Below the pieces are notes generated by a model. It made no database searches, was not told the origin of the DNA, and was given only the letters and a program-made list of their open reading frames with translations. Source: Candidatus Zixiibacteriota bacterium (lineage in GTDB: Bacteria; Zixibacteria; MSB-5A5; GN15; FEB-12). From it: a DNA stretch of 64,000 bases. Shown here one piece after another: positions 25,016-34,855 of the stretch (the stretch's first letter is position 1; each line of letters begins with the position of its first letter). A program made the translations under genes and the position numbers. The stretch is from the NCBI GenBank assembly GCA_040756055.1, contig JBFLZR010000002.1, forward strand, positions 22,411-86,410, written 5' to 3'.

Positions 25016-26200
25016 ATGAAACGCTACCGAAGATCACTCGTTTTGTTTTTGACGTTCGTGATCCTCTTCGAACTGCTGGTGATTCTGGCCGGAAATTACT
25101 TCCGTTCCGAATGGGGACACTGGGGCGACGAATGGCACTTCCAGAACACTATTAAGAAATTCGGCGCAGAGATTTCTCTCGAAACATTGCGGCACTACGA
25201 GGAGATGTCAACACCTCTGCCCTTTGTTGTCTATGCTTTGTGGGGACGGATATTCGGCTTCGATCTTTTCCATCTAAGGATTCTGTCCCTTATAGTGGCT
25301 CTAATAACTTACATTGCTTTCCACCGCCTGCTCTTCATCACCGTCCGGGATGAAACCGTCATATTCTTTGGCGCCGCCCTGCTGGTAGCGCAGCCTTACA
25401 TGATCGGTTTCAGTATTTTCGTCTATACCGATATGATGGCAATCCTGTTTCTCATCCTGTCGGTAATAGCTCACGTGCGGCGTCGGTTCATTTTATTTGC
25501 GGTGGCACTTGCCCTGGCGCTTCTCTCAAGACAGTACATCGCCTTCCTCGCGCTGGCGACCGGCTTGTTCCACATAGGCGAGATTCTCACTGTGAAGAAA
25601 CATCACTCGGTTAAAATGCTGCTTGCCTGCGCGCTATCGCTCGTACCATGTGGCCTGTTGTTTCTTTTCTGGGGAGGCCCCAGTCCAAATAGCAGCCTTC
25701 GAGCGCGGTATCTCGATCAGGGCTTTTTCTTCCATCCCACGATCCTGAGCCTTTATATCTGTCTACTTTTCGTCTACCTCTCTCCCCTGGCAGTGATCTA
25801 TTTCCGGCGGTTCTATTCGAGCTGGAGAGTGTGGCTGCTCGTACTGCCTGTGTCCGCCTACTATTGGTTCTTCCCGATTGGACCATCGAAACCGTCGGTC
25901 GATGTCGGCATACCTACCGTGGGGTTGTTTAATAGAATTCTGCTAACGGTGTTGCCGGATGCCAGGCTGGTACACGGAGTCTTTTATCTCTGTTTCTTAC
26001 TGGCAATACCGATTTTGATCTGGGTGGCGAAGGATCTCGTCACCCGCTACCGCAAAGATAATTTTGACACGGAGCTGTTTTTGAGCCTTGCTATAATCGC
26101 ATTTTTCGTGGTGATGCCGTTTTCTTACCTGGGATGGGAGAAGTACTTCATGCCGGTGGTGCCGCTTGTTATTTTGAGAATTCTGATGATCGCATCGTAG
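25016..26200 (+). CDS. GT-C-type membrane glycosyltransferase-like protein
   Basis: 394 residues with about ten hydrophobic helices. An acidic pair in the first external loop (HWGDEWHF) occupies the place of the catalytic Asp/Glu of GT-C glycosyltransferases. The following LPFVVYALWGRIFGFDLFHLRI and LLSRQYIAFLALATG stretches resemble the ArnT/ALG10-like layout. It would transfer a sugar from a lipid-linked donor on the outer face of the inner membrane; acceptor unknown. The ATG at 25016 follows an in-frame TTG at 25007. It ends 20 bases before the convergent mntP stop. Confidence 0.65.
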   Translation: MKRYRRSLVLFLTFVILFELLVILAGNYFRSEWGHWGDEWHFQNTIKKFGAEISLETLRHYEEMSTPLPFVVYALWGRIFGFDLFHLRILSLIVALITYIAFHRLLFITVRDETVIFFGAALLVAQPYMIGFSIFVYTDMMAILFLILSVIAHVRRRFILFAVALALALLSRQYIAFLALATGLFHIGEILTVKKHHSVKMLLACALSLVPCGLLFLFWGGPSPNSSLRARYLDQGFFFHPTILSLYICLLFVYLSPLAVIYFRRFYSSWRVWLLVLPVSAYYWFFPIGPSKPSVDVGIPTVGLFNRILLTVLPDARLVHGVFYLCFLLAIPILIWVAKDLVTRYRKDNFDTELFLSLAIIAFFVVMPFSYLGWEKYFMPVVPLVILRILMIAS

Positions 26201-26220
26201 TTACCTTGAGCCGTGACAGA

Positions 26221-26766
26221 TCACAAAATCGTCTTTATTGCCAGCCCGAATAATATCAATCCGCCGAATATTCCCGCCCCCCGACCGAACCTAAGGCCAA
26301 CTGCTTTACCGAAAACCAGGCCGAGCACGGTCATCGAGGCCGCTACGACACCAATTATCAGCGTTGGATACAGAATCTGTATGCCAACCAGACCCAGGGT
26401 AAATCCGGCCGCGAGAGCGTCGATGGAGGTCGCGAGCATAAGTACAATAAGACTGGCGCCGCGGGTGGGATCGCCTTTCCACGAGCGTTCATCCGGGTTG
26501 AACTGTTCCCAGATAAGACGTCCACCAATAATAACCAGCACCACCGCCGCCATCCATCGGGCGTAACTGCCTACAACACCCGAAACATACTCGCCTATGA
26601 TCCATCCGACTATGGGCATTCCGAACTGGGCGAAGCCGAAATGCCACGATAGGCGAAACACGGTCCATCGATCTATCCGGCCGAGCTTTATACCAACGGC
26701 GATGGCGACTGCAAAGGCATCGAAGGCCAGAGCAAATGCGAGAAGTACTATGTTGAATAATTCCAT
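26221..26766 (-). CDS. mntP: Manganese efflux pump
   Basis: 181 residues with six membrane helices in two repeated halves. Each half carries the family aspartate motif: ALAFDAFAVAIAVG near the N-terminus and MLATSIDALAAGF in the second half, typical of MntP (formerly YebN). It exports Mn(II) across the inner membrane. I looked for a yybP-ykoY manganese riboswitch upstream and did not find its conserved core. It is divergent from the Rrf2 regulator gene with about 230 bases between. Confidence 0.93.
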   Translation of the reverse strand: MELFNIVLLAFALAFDAFAVAIAVGIKLGRIDRWTVFRLSWHFGFAQFGMPIVGWIIGEYVSGVVGSYARWMAAVVLVIIGGRLIWEQFNPDERSWKGDPTRGASLIVLMLATSIDALAAGFTLGLVGIQILYPTLIIGVVAASMTVLGLVFGKAVGLRFGRGAGIFGGLILFGLAIKTIL

Positions 26767-26927
26767 GTCTTTGCGTCAGATCCGATCGTTATGTCTCAAC
26801 AAGTTACCTCGTTTTCCGCTCGACCCAAAAGCCCTACTAAACCACCATTTTCAGGTGCTGGAAGGAATCTAAGGAAAATTTGCTGAAATTGGGAACGTTT
26901 TTTTTGGCAGGTCGTTAAGATAAAAAC

Positions 26928-26954
26928 AATACGAATTAGTATAGATTTCGTATT
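26928..26954. promoter_or_regulatory. Palindromic operator upstream of the Rrf2-suf operon
   Basis: Perfect 8-base arms AATACGAA (26928-26935) and TTCGTATT (26947-26954) are separated by 11 bases in an AT-rich promoter-like region, 44 bases before the ATG of the Rrf2 gene. The size and place fit autoregulation by an Rrf2 dimer. The region also contains TATAGA and TATATT stretches that may act as the -10. Confidence 0.6.
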
Positions 26955-26997
26955 ATATTTATAAAATGTGATGTAAGCACTTGGAAATGGTGGATTT

Positions 26998-27519
26998 ATG
27001 AGAATATCAGCATTGGAAGAATATGGACTCAGATGCCTTCTGTCGCTGGCCCAGGTTGGACCGGGCGGCCAGTTGTCGATTTCTGATATAGCCGAAAGGG
27101 AGGGTATCTCGGTTCCCTATGCTTCAAAACTGCTATCCCTGCTTCGCAAGACCGGTCTGGTTGAGGCGGTTCGCGGCCGAAGCGGCGGATTCAGTATCGC
27201 TCGGCCAGCTTCCGAGATAACGCTTTTTGACGTAATCACCGCACTGGGTGGACCGCTCATAGATCCGGATCACTGTCGCAAGTATTCAGGACACCTGGAC
27301 AAATGTATTCACACGGGAGATTGTTCGGTTCACCACACCCTTGTCGGACTGTCTCGACTCGTAAGTGATTTTCTTGGAAAAACGACGCTCGAATCCATTA
27401 TGAATGGTTCGTGCCAAAGCGATTTGACCTACAGAGACGGCAGATTTTCAATCCCCGAACCGATCAAAGATCGCAAGCATAGACTCATCGGCGAATCTTC
27501 CGTTGACAAGTCGCAGTAA
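26998..27519 (+). CDS. Rrf2-family Fe-S-type transcriptional regulator (IscR/SufR-like)
   Basis: 173 residues. The N-terminal winged helix reads MRISALEEYGLRCLLSLAQ, then ISDIAEREGISVPYASKLL and GLVEAVRGRSGGFSIARP, as in Rrf2 proteins. Three cysteines at residues 93, 103 and 109 are placed like the [2Fe-2S] ligands of IscR. The C-terminal 40 residues are an unusual, charged extension. It is the first gene of the suf operon and is preceded by a perfect palindrome. I infer Fe-S-sensing control of suf genes. Confidence 0.9.
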   Translation: MRISALEEYGLRCLLSLAQVGPGGQLSISDIAEREGISVPYASKLLSLLRKTGLVEAVRGRSGGFSIARPASEITLFDVITALGGPLIDPDHCRKYSGHLDKCIHTGDCSVHHTLVGLSRLVSDFLGKTTLESIMNGSCQSDLTYRDGRFSIPEPIKDRKHRLIGESSVDKSQ

Positions 27520-27537
27520 AGCGAGAACTGAATTGGA

Positions 27538-28341
27538 ATGAAAGAAGAACAATTAAGGAATAAAGCAAAGATGACAGGTAGAAAACCATTATTTGAGTTC
27601 AAAGGCCTCCACGTCGAGGTCGAGGGGAAGGAAGTTGTCAAGGGAGTGTCTTTAGAAGTCTACCCGGGGGAGATACATGCTATAATGGGACCAAACGGGT
27701 CCGGTAAGTCCTCGCTCTCCAACGCCCTGATGGGACATCCCGGTTACAGTATCACCAGTGGCACGGCCCTGTTGAATGGTAAGAATATTTTGGAAATGCA
27801 GCCGGAAGAGCGCTCGCGGGCCGGACTGTTTCTGGCCTTTCAGTATCCTCTGGCCGTTCCCGGAGTCACCGTTGCCAACTTTCTCAGGGCAGCACTGAAA
27901 TCTCACCGCGGTCCCGATGCCGACATGAGTGATTTCCGCAAACTTCTCAAGAGCGAAATGGAAGCTCTCTCAGTCGATCAGTCGTTTGCCACCCGGTATC
28001 TCAACGACGGGTTCTCCGGCGGCGAAAAAAAACGCATTGAGATCCTCCAGATGTCTGTCCTCAACCCCAAAATGGCCCTTCTGGATGAAACCGATTCCGG
28101 GCTCGATATCGACGCCCTGAAAACAGTGGCGTCTGGAATCAATCGTTTCCACAACGACACCAACGGGTTGCTTCTGGTAACCCACTACCAGCGCCTTCTG
28201 AATTATGTCAAACCGCACCACGTTCACGTCATGATGAACGGGCAGTTTGTCAAATCCGGGGGGCCCGAGCTGGCGCTGCAACTTGAAGAATCCGGGTATG
28301 ATTGGATTGAAGTTGAAACAAGACAGAAAGCAGAGGTCTGA
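27538..28341 (+). CDS. sufC: Fe-S cluster assembly ATPase
   Basis: 267 residues. ABC ATPase with Walker [10 protein letters not shown], the SufC-type signature FSGGEKKR, and Walker [13 protein letters not shown]. SufC drives the SufBC2D scaffold. The start at 27538 gives an 11-residue extension before the second ATG (27571); the latter has AAGGA eleven bases upstream, so either is possible. It stops two bases before sufB. Cytoplasmic. Confidence 0.96.
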   Translation: MKEEQLRNKAKMTGRKPLFEFKGLHVEVEGKEVVKGVSLEVYPGEIHAIMGPNGSGKSSLSNALMGHPGYSITSGTALLNGKNILEMQPEERSRAGLFLAFQYPLAVPGVTVANFLRAALKSHRGPDADMSDFRKLLKSEMEALSVDQSFATRYLNDGFSGGEKKRIEILQMSVLNPKMALLDETDSGLDIDALKTVASGINRFHNDTNGLLLVTHYQRLLNYVKPHHVHVMMNGQFVKSGGPELALQLEESGYDWIEVETRQKAEV

Positions 28342-28343
28342 CA

Positions 28344-29777
28344 ATGTCTGAGACCATCAAACAGCAAAATAAAGAACTCAGCAGGCTCAATCAGGATTAC
28401 GCCACCAAGTATGGTTTTCATGATCCGGTTGACTATTTCCACAAAGGCGCAAGAGGCGTCAGCCATGAAGTTGTCGAGATGATTTCGCAGATGAAAAAGG
28501 AACCGAAGTGGATGACTGACAAACGTCACGAAGCGCTCGACATATTCTATGCGAAACCCATGCCTAAATGGGGCAACACCAAGTTGCTCGGTGAAATAGA
28601 CTTTGACAATATCTACTACTTCATGAAACCGATTGAAAACCAGCAGAAGAGCTGGGACGATGTTCCTGAGTATATCAAGAAAACCTTCGACAAGCTGGGA
28701 ATCCCCGAGGCTGAGAAGAATTTCCTTGGCGGAGTATCGGCCCAGTATGAGTCCGAGGTGGTTTACCATTCCATGAAGGAAGACCTCAAAGAGCAGGGTG
28801 TCATCTTTCTGGACATGGACAGTGGCCTGCGAGAATACAACGATATCGTCAAAAAATACTTCGGTACCGTGATACCATCGACCGACAATAAATTCGCCGC
28901 ACTGAACACGGCGGTATGGTCGGGCGGCTCTTTCATCTATGTCCCGCCGGGAGTGGACGTCAAGATCCCCCTGCAGGCCTATTTCCGAATCAACGCGGAG
29001 AACATGGGCCAGTTCGAGCGAACGCTGATTATCGCCGATAAAGGTTCACGGGTGCACTATATCGAAGGATGTACTGCTCCGATTTACTCGACCGATTCGC
29101 TTCATTCGGCGGTTGTCGAGTTGATTGCCCTCGATGACGCCTATATCCGTTACACGACCATTCAGAACTGGGCACGTAATATTTACAATCTCGTCACGAA
29201 ACGGGCCACCGCGCACAAAAACGCCACCGTGGAATGGGTCGATGGCAACCTGGGCTCCCGGCTTACGATGAAATACCCGTGTATTCAGCTCGTTGGTGAA
29301 GGCGCAAAAGGAGAAATTCTCTCGGTCGCTTTTGCCGGTGCCGATCAGCACCAGGATGCGGGCGCGAAAGTCATTCACGCCGCCCCGAATACTTCATCGC
29401 GGATCACATCAAAATCCATCTCCAAGGATAACGGCCGCGCGTCTTATCGCGGTCTTGCCAAGGTCCACAAGAACGCCGTCAATTCCAAAATTTCGGTCGA
29501 GTGCGATGCGCTTCTGATCGGCGAAGAAGCCAGAAGTGATACCTACCCGACAATGGAGATCGATAGCGAACAGGTCCGAGTCGAACATGAGGCCCGCGTT
29601 TCGAAAGTGGCGGAAGAACAGCTGTTTTATTTAACCAGCCGTGGCTTGAGCGAAGACGACGCCCGGCTGCTCATAGTGAACGGGTTCATGGAGCCGTTCA
29701 CAAAGGAACTTCCGCTCGAGTATGCGGTGGAGTTGAACAGACTTATTGAACTTGAAATGGAAGGGTCAATCGGTTAA
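28344..29777 (+). CDS. sufB: Fe-S cluster scaffold protein SufB
   Basis: 477 residues, the standard length. Family motifs are present: [58 protein letters not shown] (the cysteine used in sulfur transfer), [19 protein letters not shown] and [18 protein letters not shown]. SufB receives sulfur and builds the cluster with SufC and SufD. It sits directly after sufC and 23 bases before sufD. Confidence 0.97.
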   Translation: MSETIKQQNKELSRLNQDYATKYGFHDPVDYFHKGARGVSHEVVEMISQMKKEPKWMTDKRHEALDIFYAKPMPKWGNTKLLGEIDFDNIYYFMKPIENQQKSWDDVPEYIKKTFDKLGIPEAEKNFLGGVSAQYESEVVYHSMKEDLKEQGVIFLDMDSGLREYNDIVKKYFGTVIPSTDNKFAALNTAVWSGGSFIYVPPGVDVKIPLQAYFRINAENMGQFERTLIIADKGSRVHYIEGCTAPIYSTDSLHSAVVELIALDDAYIRYTTIQNWARNIYNLVTKRATAHKNATVEWVDGNLGSRLTMKYPCIQLVGEGAKGEILSVAFAGADQHQDAGAKVIHAAPNTSSRITSKSISKDNGRASYRGLAKVHKNAVNSKISVECDALLIGEEARSDTYPTMEIDSEQVRVEHEARVSKVAEEQLFYLTSRGLSEDDARLLIVNGFMEPFTKELPLEYAVELNRLIELEMEGSIG

Positions 29778-29800
29778 CCGACCCGGTTGGATATGGAAAC

Positions 29801-31117
29801 ATGAACGAAACAACAAACGACATACAGATATCCGAGGTGGCTTCGGAGCTTGAGCGCGGTCCCCTCTGGCTCAGGGATAAACGCCAGTCCGCCCGCGAAA
29901 GCTACAACAATACCCCCGTGCCCGAGCGCGGTCTACACCTGTGGCGATACACCGATCCGGCTCGATTTGTAATTGATCGCGATATCGTTGCCGATACGGC
30001 CTTCGGCGATAACTACGATATTGTCGAAAAACAAGAACTTGAAAATCTGAGCCAGGGACATCTTTCGGCGCTGGTCACCGATCTTGGCGGGCGAGACATC
30101 AATTTCCACGGTACCGACAATCTGGCCAAGTCGGGCGCGGTCGTAATGACTCTCTCCGAGGCGGTAAAGCGGTACCCCGACCTGGTTGAGAAGTATATTT
30201 ACCAGTTGGTGAACAATCAGTCCGGCAAATTTGAAGCTATGAACGGCGCGCTGTGGAATGACGGCATTTTCGTTTATGTGCCGGACGGCAAGACTGTCGC
30301 ACAACCGATTCATCTATTGCGCGAATCGGGTCTATCCAAGTCGGCCCAGTTCCCTCGACTTTTGGTGGTAGTGGGTGAAAACGCCGAACTGACCCTCGTC
30401 GATGAGTATGGGGGCGGCTCCACGGATGAAAGCGATGGCAACAGCTACACCAATGGAGCGGTGGAGATTTTCGGGCTTGCCGACAGTCGTACCCGCTACG
30501 TGCTGCTTCAGCGGCAGGCGTCAGCCGCGACATCATATTTGACACATCGAGCTCGCATCGAGCGCGGCGCTAATATGCTGACTATCGCGCTCGCTTTTGG
30601 CGGATCACTGTCAAAAAACAACTTTGGCGTAATTCTCAACGGTCAGGGAGCCGAGAGCAACATGTATGGTTTGCTGTTCGGCTCAAACCATCAGCACTTC
30701 GACAACCACACCCTGCACGACCACGCCGCGGGACAAACCCGTTCCGACATAGATTTCAAAGTGGTCCTTCGCGACCGGGCCGTATCGGCCTACACCGGAC
30801 TGATCCGCATCGACCGTCACGCGAAAACCTGCGAAGCTTACCAGGAAAACCGCAACCTGCTTCTGAACAAAGGAACTCGGGCCGAAACCATCCCGGAGCT
30901 TGAGATTCTGAATGAAGATGTCCGATGCACCCATGGCGCCACGATCGGACCTATTGACCCGATGATGGTGTTCTATTTGCAGGCTCGCGGGATCGGCTAT
31001 CAGGATGCCGTGCGCATGATCGTTTCCGGGTTTGTCAGTGACACCCTCAAGCAGGTTCCACAGGACCTTCAGGAAAGACTATCAGAATACGTTTCACAAA
31101 GACTGGAGCACATTTGA
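29801..31117 (+). CDS. sufD: Fe-S cluster assembly protein SufD
   Basis: 438 residues of the SufB/SufD beta-helix family. The features are FEAMNGALWNDGIFVYVPDGKTV, a shared helix core, NLLLNKGTRAETIPELEILNEDVRCTHGATIGPID and a C-terminal ARGIGYQDAVRMIVSGF. The HGATIG histidine near the C-terminus is the residue paired with SufB cysteine in cluster building. It overlaps the Rieske gene by four bases (ATGA). Confidence 0.95.
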   Translation: MNETTNDIQISEVASELERGPLWLRDKRQSARESYNNTPVPERGLHLWRYTDPARFVIDRDIVADTAFGDNYDIVEKQELENLSQGHLSALVTDLGGRDINFHGTDNLAKSGAVVMTLSEAVKRYPDLVEKYIYQLVNNQSGKFEAMNGALWNDGIFVYVPDGKTVAQPIHLLRESGLSKSAQFPRLLVVVGENAELTLVDEYGGGSTDESDGNSYTNGAVEIFGLADSRTRYVLLQRQASAATSYLTHRARIERGANMLTIALAFGGSLSKNNFGVILNGQGAESNMYGLLFGSNHQHFDNHTLHDHAAGQTRSDIDFKVVLRDRAVSAYTGLIRIDRHAKTCEAYQENRNLLLNKGTRAETIPELEILNEDVRCTHGATIGPIDPMMVFYLQARGIGYQDAVRMIVSGFVSDTLKQVPQDLQERLSEYVSQRLEHI

Positions 31118-31428
31118 TGGGAGAGTATATCGATGTCGGGGAAATTGATGATATCCCCAAAGGCAAAATGAAGGCTTTTGAAGTAAATCACACCCGTATT
31201 GTCGTTATCAATGGCGATGACGGTATTTATGCTCTCGCCGATGAGTGTTCGCATGACTATGCTCCCATCAGCAGCGGTCATGTTCGTCGCGGAGAGGTCG
31301 TTTGCCCGAGGCACGGGGCGCGCTTTGATATCAGGACAGGCGAAGTGAAAGCGCCGCCGGCCGTAGTGGGTATCGATACCTACCCGACCAGAGTCGAAAA
31401 CGGGCGTATACTCGTTAAGGTTGAATGA
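31114..31428 (+). CDS. Rieske-type [2Fe-2S] ferredoxin in the suf operon
   Basis: 104 residues. The Rieske ligand pattern is complete: DECSHDYAPIS (CxH, first pair) and VVCPRHGARFDIRTGEV (CxxH, second pair), 18 residues apart. Such small soluble Rieske proteins are annotated as ferredoxin subunits of non-haem oxygenases, but none is nearby; lying between sufD and sufS suggests an electron donor or client in Fe-S assembly. Coupled to sufD by a four-base overlap. The role is inferred from context. Confidence 0.9.
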   Translation: MMGEYIDVGEIDDIPKGKMKAFEVNHTRIVVINGDDGIYALADECSHDYAPISSGHVRRGEVVCPRHGARFDIRTGEVKAPPAVVGIDTYPTRVENGRILVKVE

Positions 31429-31447
31429 TCAAGAAGCAGAGGGCAAA

Positions 31448-32728
31448 ATGAGACCGGACATAACTAACCTAAATACAGAGCAGGTCGATAGACTTGGCTT
31501 GTGTCTTGACCCTGACAGTATCAGGAAGGACTTCCCCATTCTCAGTCAGACCGTCAATGGCCATCGGCTTGTTTATCTTGACAACGCCGCGACCACACAA
31601 AAACCCCGGGCAGTAATTGACGCGCTGAACGAGTATTATGAAAAAACAAATGCCAATATTCATCGCGGCCTTCACACGCTGGCAGAAAAGGCTACAGCGG
31701 CCTACGAAAGTACGCGCGAGCACGTGGTCAGATTTATCGGCGGTGTCGAACCGGCCGAGGTGATTTTTACAGGTGGAACGACCGAGGCGATCAATCTTCT
31801 GGCCTATACCTGGGGAGAACAGAATATCGGTGAAGGGGATGAGATCATTATCAGTGAAATGGAGCACCATGCCAACCTGGTGCCGTGGGTGATACTCTCG
31901 CAGAAGAAAAAAGCCATTCTAAAAAGAATCAAACTCTCCCCTTCCGGTCATCTTGACCTGACGGACATTGACAATCTTATCACCACGCGGACAAAACTCC
32001 TCGCCGTAACCCACATGTCCAACGTACTTGGAACCATCAATCCCGTGAAACATCTCACGGAGCTCGCTCACAGCAGGGGAGTGACTGTTTTGGTCGACGG
32101 TGCCCAGGCGGCACCACATATGCCTGTGAACGTGAAGGAAATAAACGCGGACTTCTATGCCTTCTCGGCGCACAAGATGCTCGGTCCCACAGGAGTCGGA
32201 GTTTTATACGGCCGAAAAAACCTTCTGGAGACCATGCCGCCATTTAACATGGGCGGCGAAATGATCCGCCAGGTGAGCTTTGACAAAATCACCTGGGCCG
32301 ACCTGCCGCACAAGTTCGAAGCCGGCACTCCCAACATCGCCGGAGTGGTTGCGTTCGACGCGGCGCTGACTTACCTGGAATCACTTGGTTTGAAACAAAT
32401 CAGGCAGCACGAGATCGAACTCACCGGGTACGCCATAGAAAAACTCAGTAGCATAGGCGGGATTGAAATTCAGGGGCCGACGGATCCCACCCAGCGCGGA
32501 GGCGCTATATCATTCACCGACGAGAAAATTCACCCGCACGATATCAGTACTTTTCTCGATTCGCGCGGTATCGCTATCCGGGCGGGACACCACTGCGCCC
32601 AGACCCTGATGAAAACCCTCGGCAAGGTGGCCACAGCGAGGGCTTCGCTATACATCTACAACGACCGGTCCGATATCGACGCTCTCGTGGACGCATTAAA
32701 GGAAATGAGGAGGTATTTCGGGCTATGA
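31448..32728 (+). CDS. sufS: Cysteine desulfurase, SufS type
   Basis: 426 residues, group II desulfurase. The N-terminus has VYLDNAATTQKPRAVIDAL and NIHRGLHTLAEKAT; the PLP lysine is in FYAFSAHKMLGPTGVGVLYG, and the catalytic cysteine in IRAGHHCAQ. The enzyme takes sulfur from cysteine and hands it to SufU/SufB. The frame is open from a TTG at 31421, but the ATG at 31448 has AGAGGG five bases upstream. The last codons overlap the sufU start (ATGAG). Confidence 0.95.
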   Translation: MRPDITNLNTEQVDRLGLCLDPDSIRKDFPILSQTVNGHRLVYLDNAATTQKPRAVIDALNEYYEKTNANIHRGLHTLAEKATAAYESTREHVVRFIGGVEPAEVIFTGGTTEAINLLAYTWGEQNIGEGDEIIISEMEHHANLVPWVILSQKKKAILKRIKLSPSGHLDLTDIDNLITTRTKLLAVTHMSNVLGTINPVKHLTELAHSRGVTVLVDGAQAAPHMPVNVKEINADFYAFSAHKMLGPTGVGVLYGRKNLLETMPPFNMGGEMIRQVSFDKITWADLPHKFEAGTPNIAGVVAFDAALTYLESLGLKQIRQHEIELTGYAIEKLSSIGGIEIQGPTDPTQRGGAISFTDEKIHPHDISTFLDSRGIAIRAGHHCAQTLMKTLGKVATARASLYIYNDRSDIDALVDALKEMRRYFGL

Positions 32729-33204
32729 GTGATCGACTTGATGACATGTATCGCGAGATTATCCTCGACCATTTCCGCGCGCCCCGGGGCAAAAAACCGG
32801 TGGACCGAGTCGATGTATCTTCCGACGGTCAGAACCCGTCGTGCGGCGACGAAATCGAGCTTCAGGTAACCATGGATGACGGTACGGTCAAAGATATTCA
32901 CGTCGATTGTAAGGGCTGCGCCATCTCGGTAGCATCCGGCTCTATGCTGGCCGAATATCTTAAAGGGAAATCCCTGGATGAAGCTATAAAGATTGCCGAA
33001 GTTGTTAAAGAGATGCTCAAAGGAGAGAATACTGAGATACCGAAAGAATACGAGGACCTCGATGCTCTCAAAGGCGTCCGCAAATTCCCCGTGCGTATCA
33101 AGTGCGCTCTTCTCGCCTGGGTGACTCTTATCGAAGGGCTGAAAAACTACGAACAGGGCAAAACCGGCGAAAAGACAGTGGTTTCCACCGAAGACAGGAA
33201 CTGA
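32725..33204 (+). CDS. sufU: Sulfur-acceptor / scaffold protein SufU
   Basis: 159 residues of the NifU N-terminal/SufU family. Three cysteines are in the expected places: NPSCGDEIEL, KGCAISVASGSML and VRIKCALLAW, and the insert characteristic of SufU is present between the second and third. In Gram-positive organisms SufU is a zinc-dependent sulfur acceptor for SufS; the same job is likely here, since it overlaps sufS and no SufE gene is seen. Confidence 0.93.
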   Translation: MSDRLDDMYREIILDHFRAPRGKKPVDRVDVSSDGQNPSCGDEIELQVTMDDGTVKDIHVDCKGCAISVASGSMLAEYLKGKSLDEAIKIAEVVKEMLKGENTEIPKEYEDLDALKGVRKFPVRIKCALLAWVTLIEGLKNYEQGKTGEKTVVSTEDRN

Positions 33205-33209
33205 CTCTC

Positions 33210-33521
33210 ATGGCAAATGTCACGAAAGAGAAGATCATTGAGGCTCTAAAGCCAATTCAGGACCCGGAGATCCGCATCGGCGTGGTTGACCTGGGGCTTG
33301 TGTACGACGTCATGATTGAAGAAGACGGCAAGGTACTGGTAAAGATGACTCTGACAACACCTGCCTGCCCGTACGGTGAGATGCTTTTGACGATGGTCCA
33401 CCGGGCGGTAGAAGAGATCGAGGGAGTCAGCGATGTCGAAGTCAAGCTGGTCTGGGACCCACCCTGGGATCCCAAGGAGATGGCTTCCGATCAGGCCAAA
33501 GACCTGCTCGGCATTTGGTAG
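33210..33521 (+). CDS. sufT: MIP18/DUF59-family Fe-S assembly protein (SufT-like)
   Basis: 103 residues. The DUF59 core is visible: LKPIQDPEIRIGVVDLGLVYDV and MTLTTPACPYGEML with its conserved cysteine; the C-terminus WDPPWDPKEMASDQAKDLLGIW is the usual SufT tail. These proteins help mature Fe-S proteins. The frame is open further upstream (33102) but that part overlaps sufU in another frame; the ATG at 33210 is five bases after the sufU stop. Final gene of the suf operon. Confidence 0.9.
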   Translation: MANVTKEKIIEALKPIQDPEIRIGVVDLGLVYDVMIEEDGKVLVKMTLTTPACPYGEMLLTMVHRAVEEIEGVSDVEVKLVWDPPWDPKEMASDQAKDLLGIW

Positions 33522-33651
33522 CCTACTGTAAACAGCAGTAACTGAGTCGAATCAACGACAAAAACATCCAAAAAGTAACTTTACATTCCATCCGGGGGAG
33601 TCTTAATTTACCGGAACCAAATCACCGCAAAAAAGTTTATCTAATAACCGT

Positions 33652-34842
33652 ATGGAACAGAACAATAGACCCGATTTGTCGTCGCTGAAGATTGACCGCG
33701 ACAAAAGATACAGCGATCGCCCCCGCAGCAAAAAAATCTGGGTTGTCGTCTGGGTTCTCGTTGCGGCCGCAGTCGTGGTCGGCTATTTGATCACCCGCAC
33801 CTTCGTCGAGCCATCAACCAAAGTCAATACCACTATCGCCACCTTGCTGTCCGGCTCCGAATCGCAAGCCAGCCTGGTAGCCTCGGGCTATGTTGTGGCG
33901 CAGCGTAAGGCCGAGGTGGCCTCGAAAGCCACCGGACGGCTCAAGTATCTCGGTTTCGAAGAGGGTGACACTGTGTTGGCCAACCAGATAATTGGTGAAC
34001 TAGAAAACGAGGATATCAAAGCCAATCTGGAGCTGGCCCGCGCGAATCTGGTCAGAGCCATGGCTGACTCTCTGAATGCCGGAAGAAATTATCGGCGCCA
34101 GGCACAGCTCTATGAAACCGGCTCAATAACCGAAGCGGTCTTCGAGGATGCCGAAACAGCGTACGCCCTTGCAAAAGCCGGCGTGGCCGCCGCGGAGGCT
34201 TCTCTCAAAGCCGCCGAGGTTGACCTCGAGTATACCTACATAAGGGCTCCCTTTTCGGGCACCATACTGACCAAAAACGCCGATGTTGGCGAGATAGTCG
34301 CGCCCTTTGCGTCATCGGCATCATCGAAAGGTTCCATTGTCACCCTGGCCGACATGAACTCGCTGGAGGTTGAGGCGGATGTCTCAGAAGCAAACATCCA
34401 CAAAGTCTCGGTCGGCCAAAAGTGCGACATTATTCTCGATGCCTACCCGGGGAGAACTTATCCGGGTGAGGTGAAAAAGATTGTACCCACCGCGGATCGA
34501 AGCCGCGCTACTGTGCTAACTAAAGTTGCGTTCGACGAAATTGACGACCGGGTGCTTCCGGAAATGTCCGCCAGAGTCAACTTCTTCGAAGCCGGAAGAA
34601 CGAAGGACAGCACTGAATACGCAAATGCGGTGGCTGTGGATAACGATGCCATCACCACCCGCGATGGACAGAAAGTTGTCTTCCTTGTCGATGGCGAGAA
34701 TGTCAGGGAAGTCGCGATAGGGACCGGTCGAGGGCTCGGCGACAAAACGGAAATTATCAGCGGGTTGAAACCGGGCGACCGCGTTGTTCTCTCCCCTCCC
34801 GGCAAGATGGCTTCCGGACAGAAAATCGAAGTAACAAAATAG
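33652..34842 (+). CDS. Periplasmic adaptor (membrane fusion) subunit of an ABC exporter, MacA/HlyD-like
   Basis: 396 residues. One N-terminal membrane helix (about 29-47) is followed by a barrel-sandwich/lipoyl-like domain (SGYVVAQRKAEVASKATGRL), a coiled-coil hairpin (about residues 120-200, Ala-rich heptads), the returning lipoyl half (LEYTYIRAPFSGTIL), and beta-barrel and membrane-proximal domains. It links the inner-membrane transporter encoded by the next three genes to an outer-membrane channel not found here. First gene of a four-gene operon, with about 130 non-coding bases upstream. Confidence 0.88.
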   Translation: MEQNNRPDLSSLKIDRDKRYSDRPRSKKIWVVVWVLVAAAVVVGYLITRTFVEPSTKVNTTIATLLSGSESQASLVASGYVVAQRKAEVASKATGRLKYLGFEEGDTVLANQIIGELENEDIKANLELARANLVRAMADSLNAGRNYRRQAQLYETGSITEAVFEDAETAYALAKAGVAAAEASLKAAEVDLEYTYIRAPFSGTILTKNADVGEIVAPFASSASSKGSIVTLADMNSLEVEADVSEANIHKVSVGQKCDIILDAYPGRTYPGEVKKIVPTADRSRATVLTKVAFDEIDDRVLPEMSARVNFFEAGRTKDSTEYANAVAVDNDAITTRDGQKVVFLVDGENVREVAIGTGRGLGDKTEIISGLKPGDRVVLSPPGKMASGQKIEVTK

Positions 34843-34855
34843 CAAGGATCAACTG

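Noticed and set aside
26767..26930. yybP-ykoY manganese riboswitch upstream of mntP
   Set aside because: The conserved GGGGAGUA and CUACUUC-type core could not be found on the minus strand here.
33524..33541. Small inverted repeat TACTG/CAGTA after sufT as a terminator
   Set aside because: The stem is short and no T-run follows; support is too weak to list.
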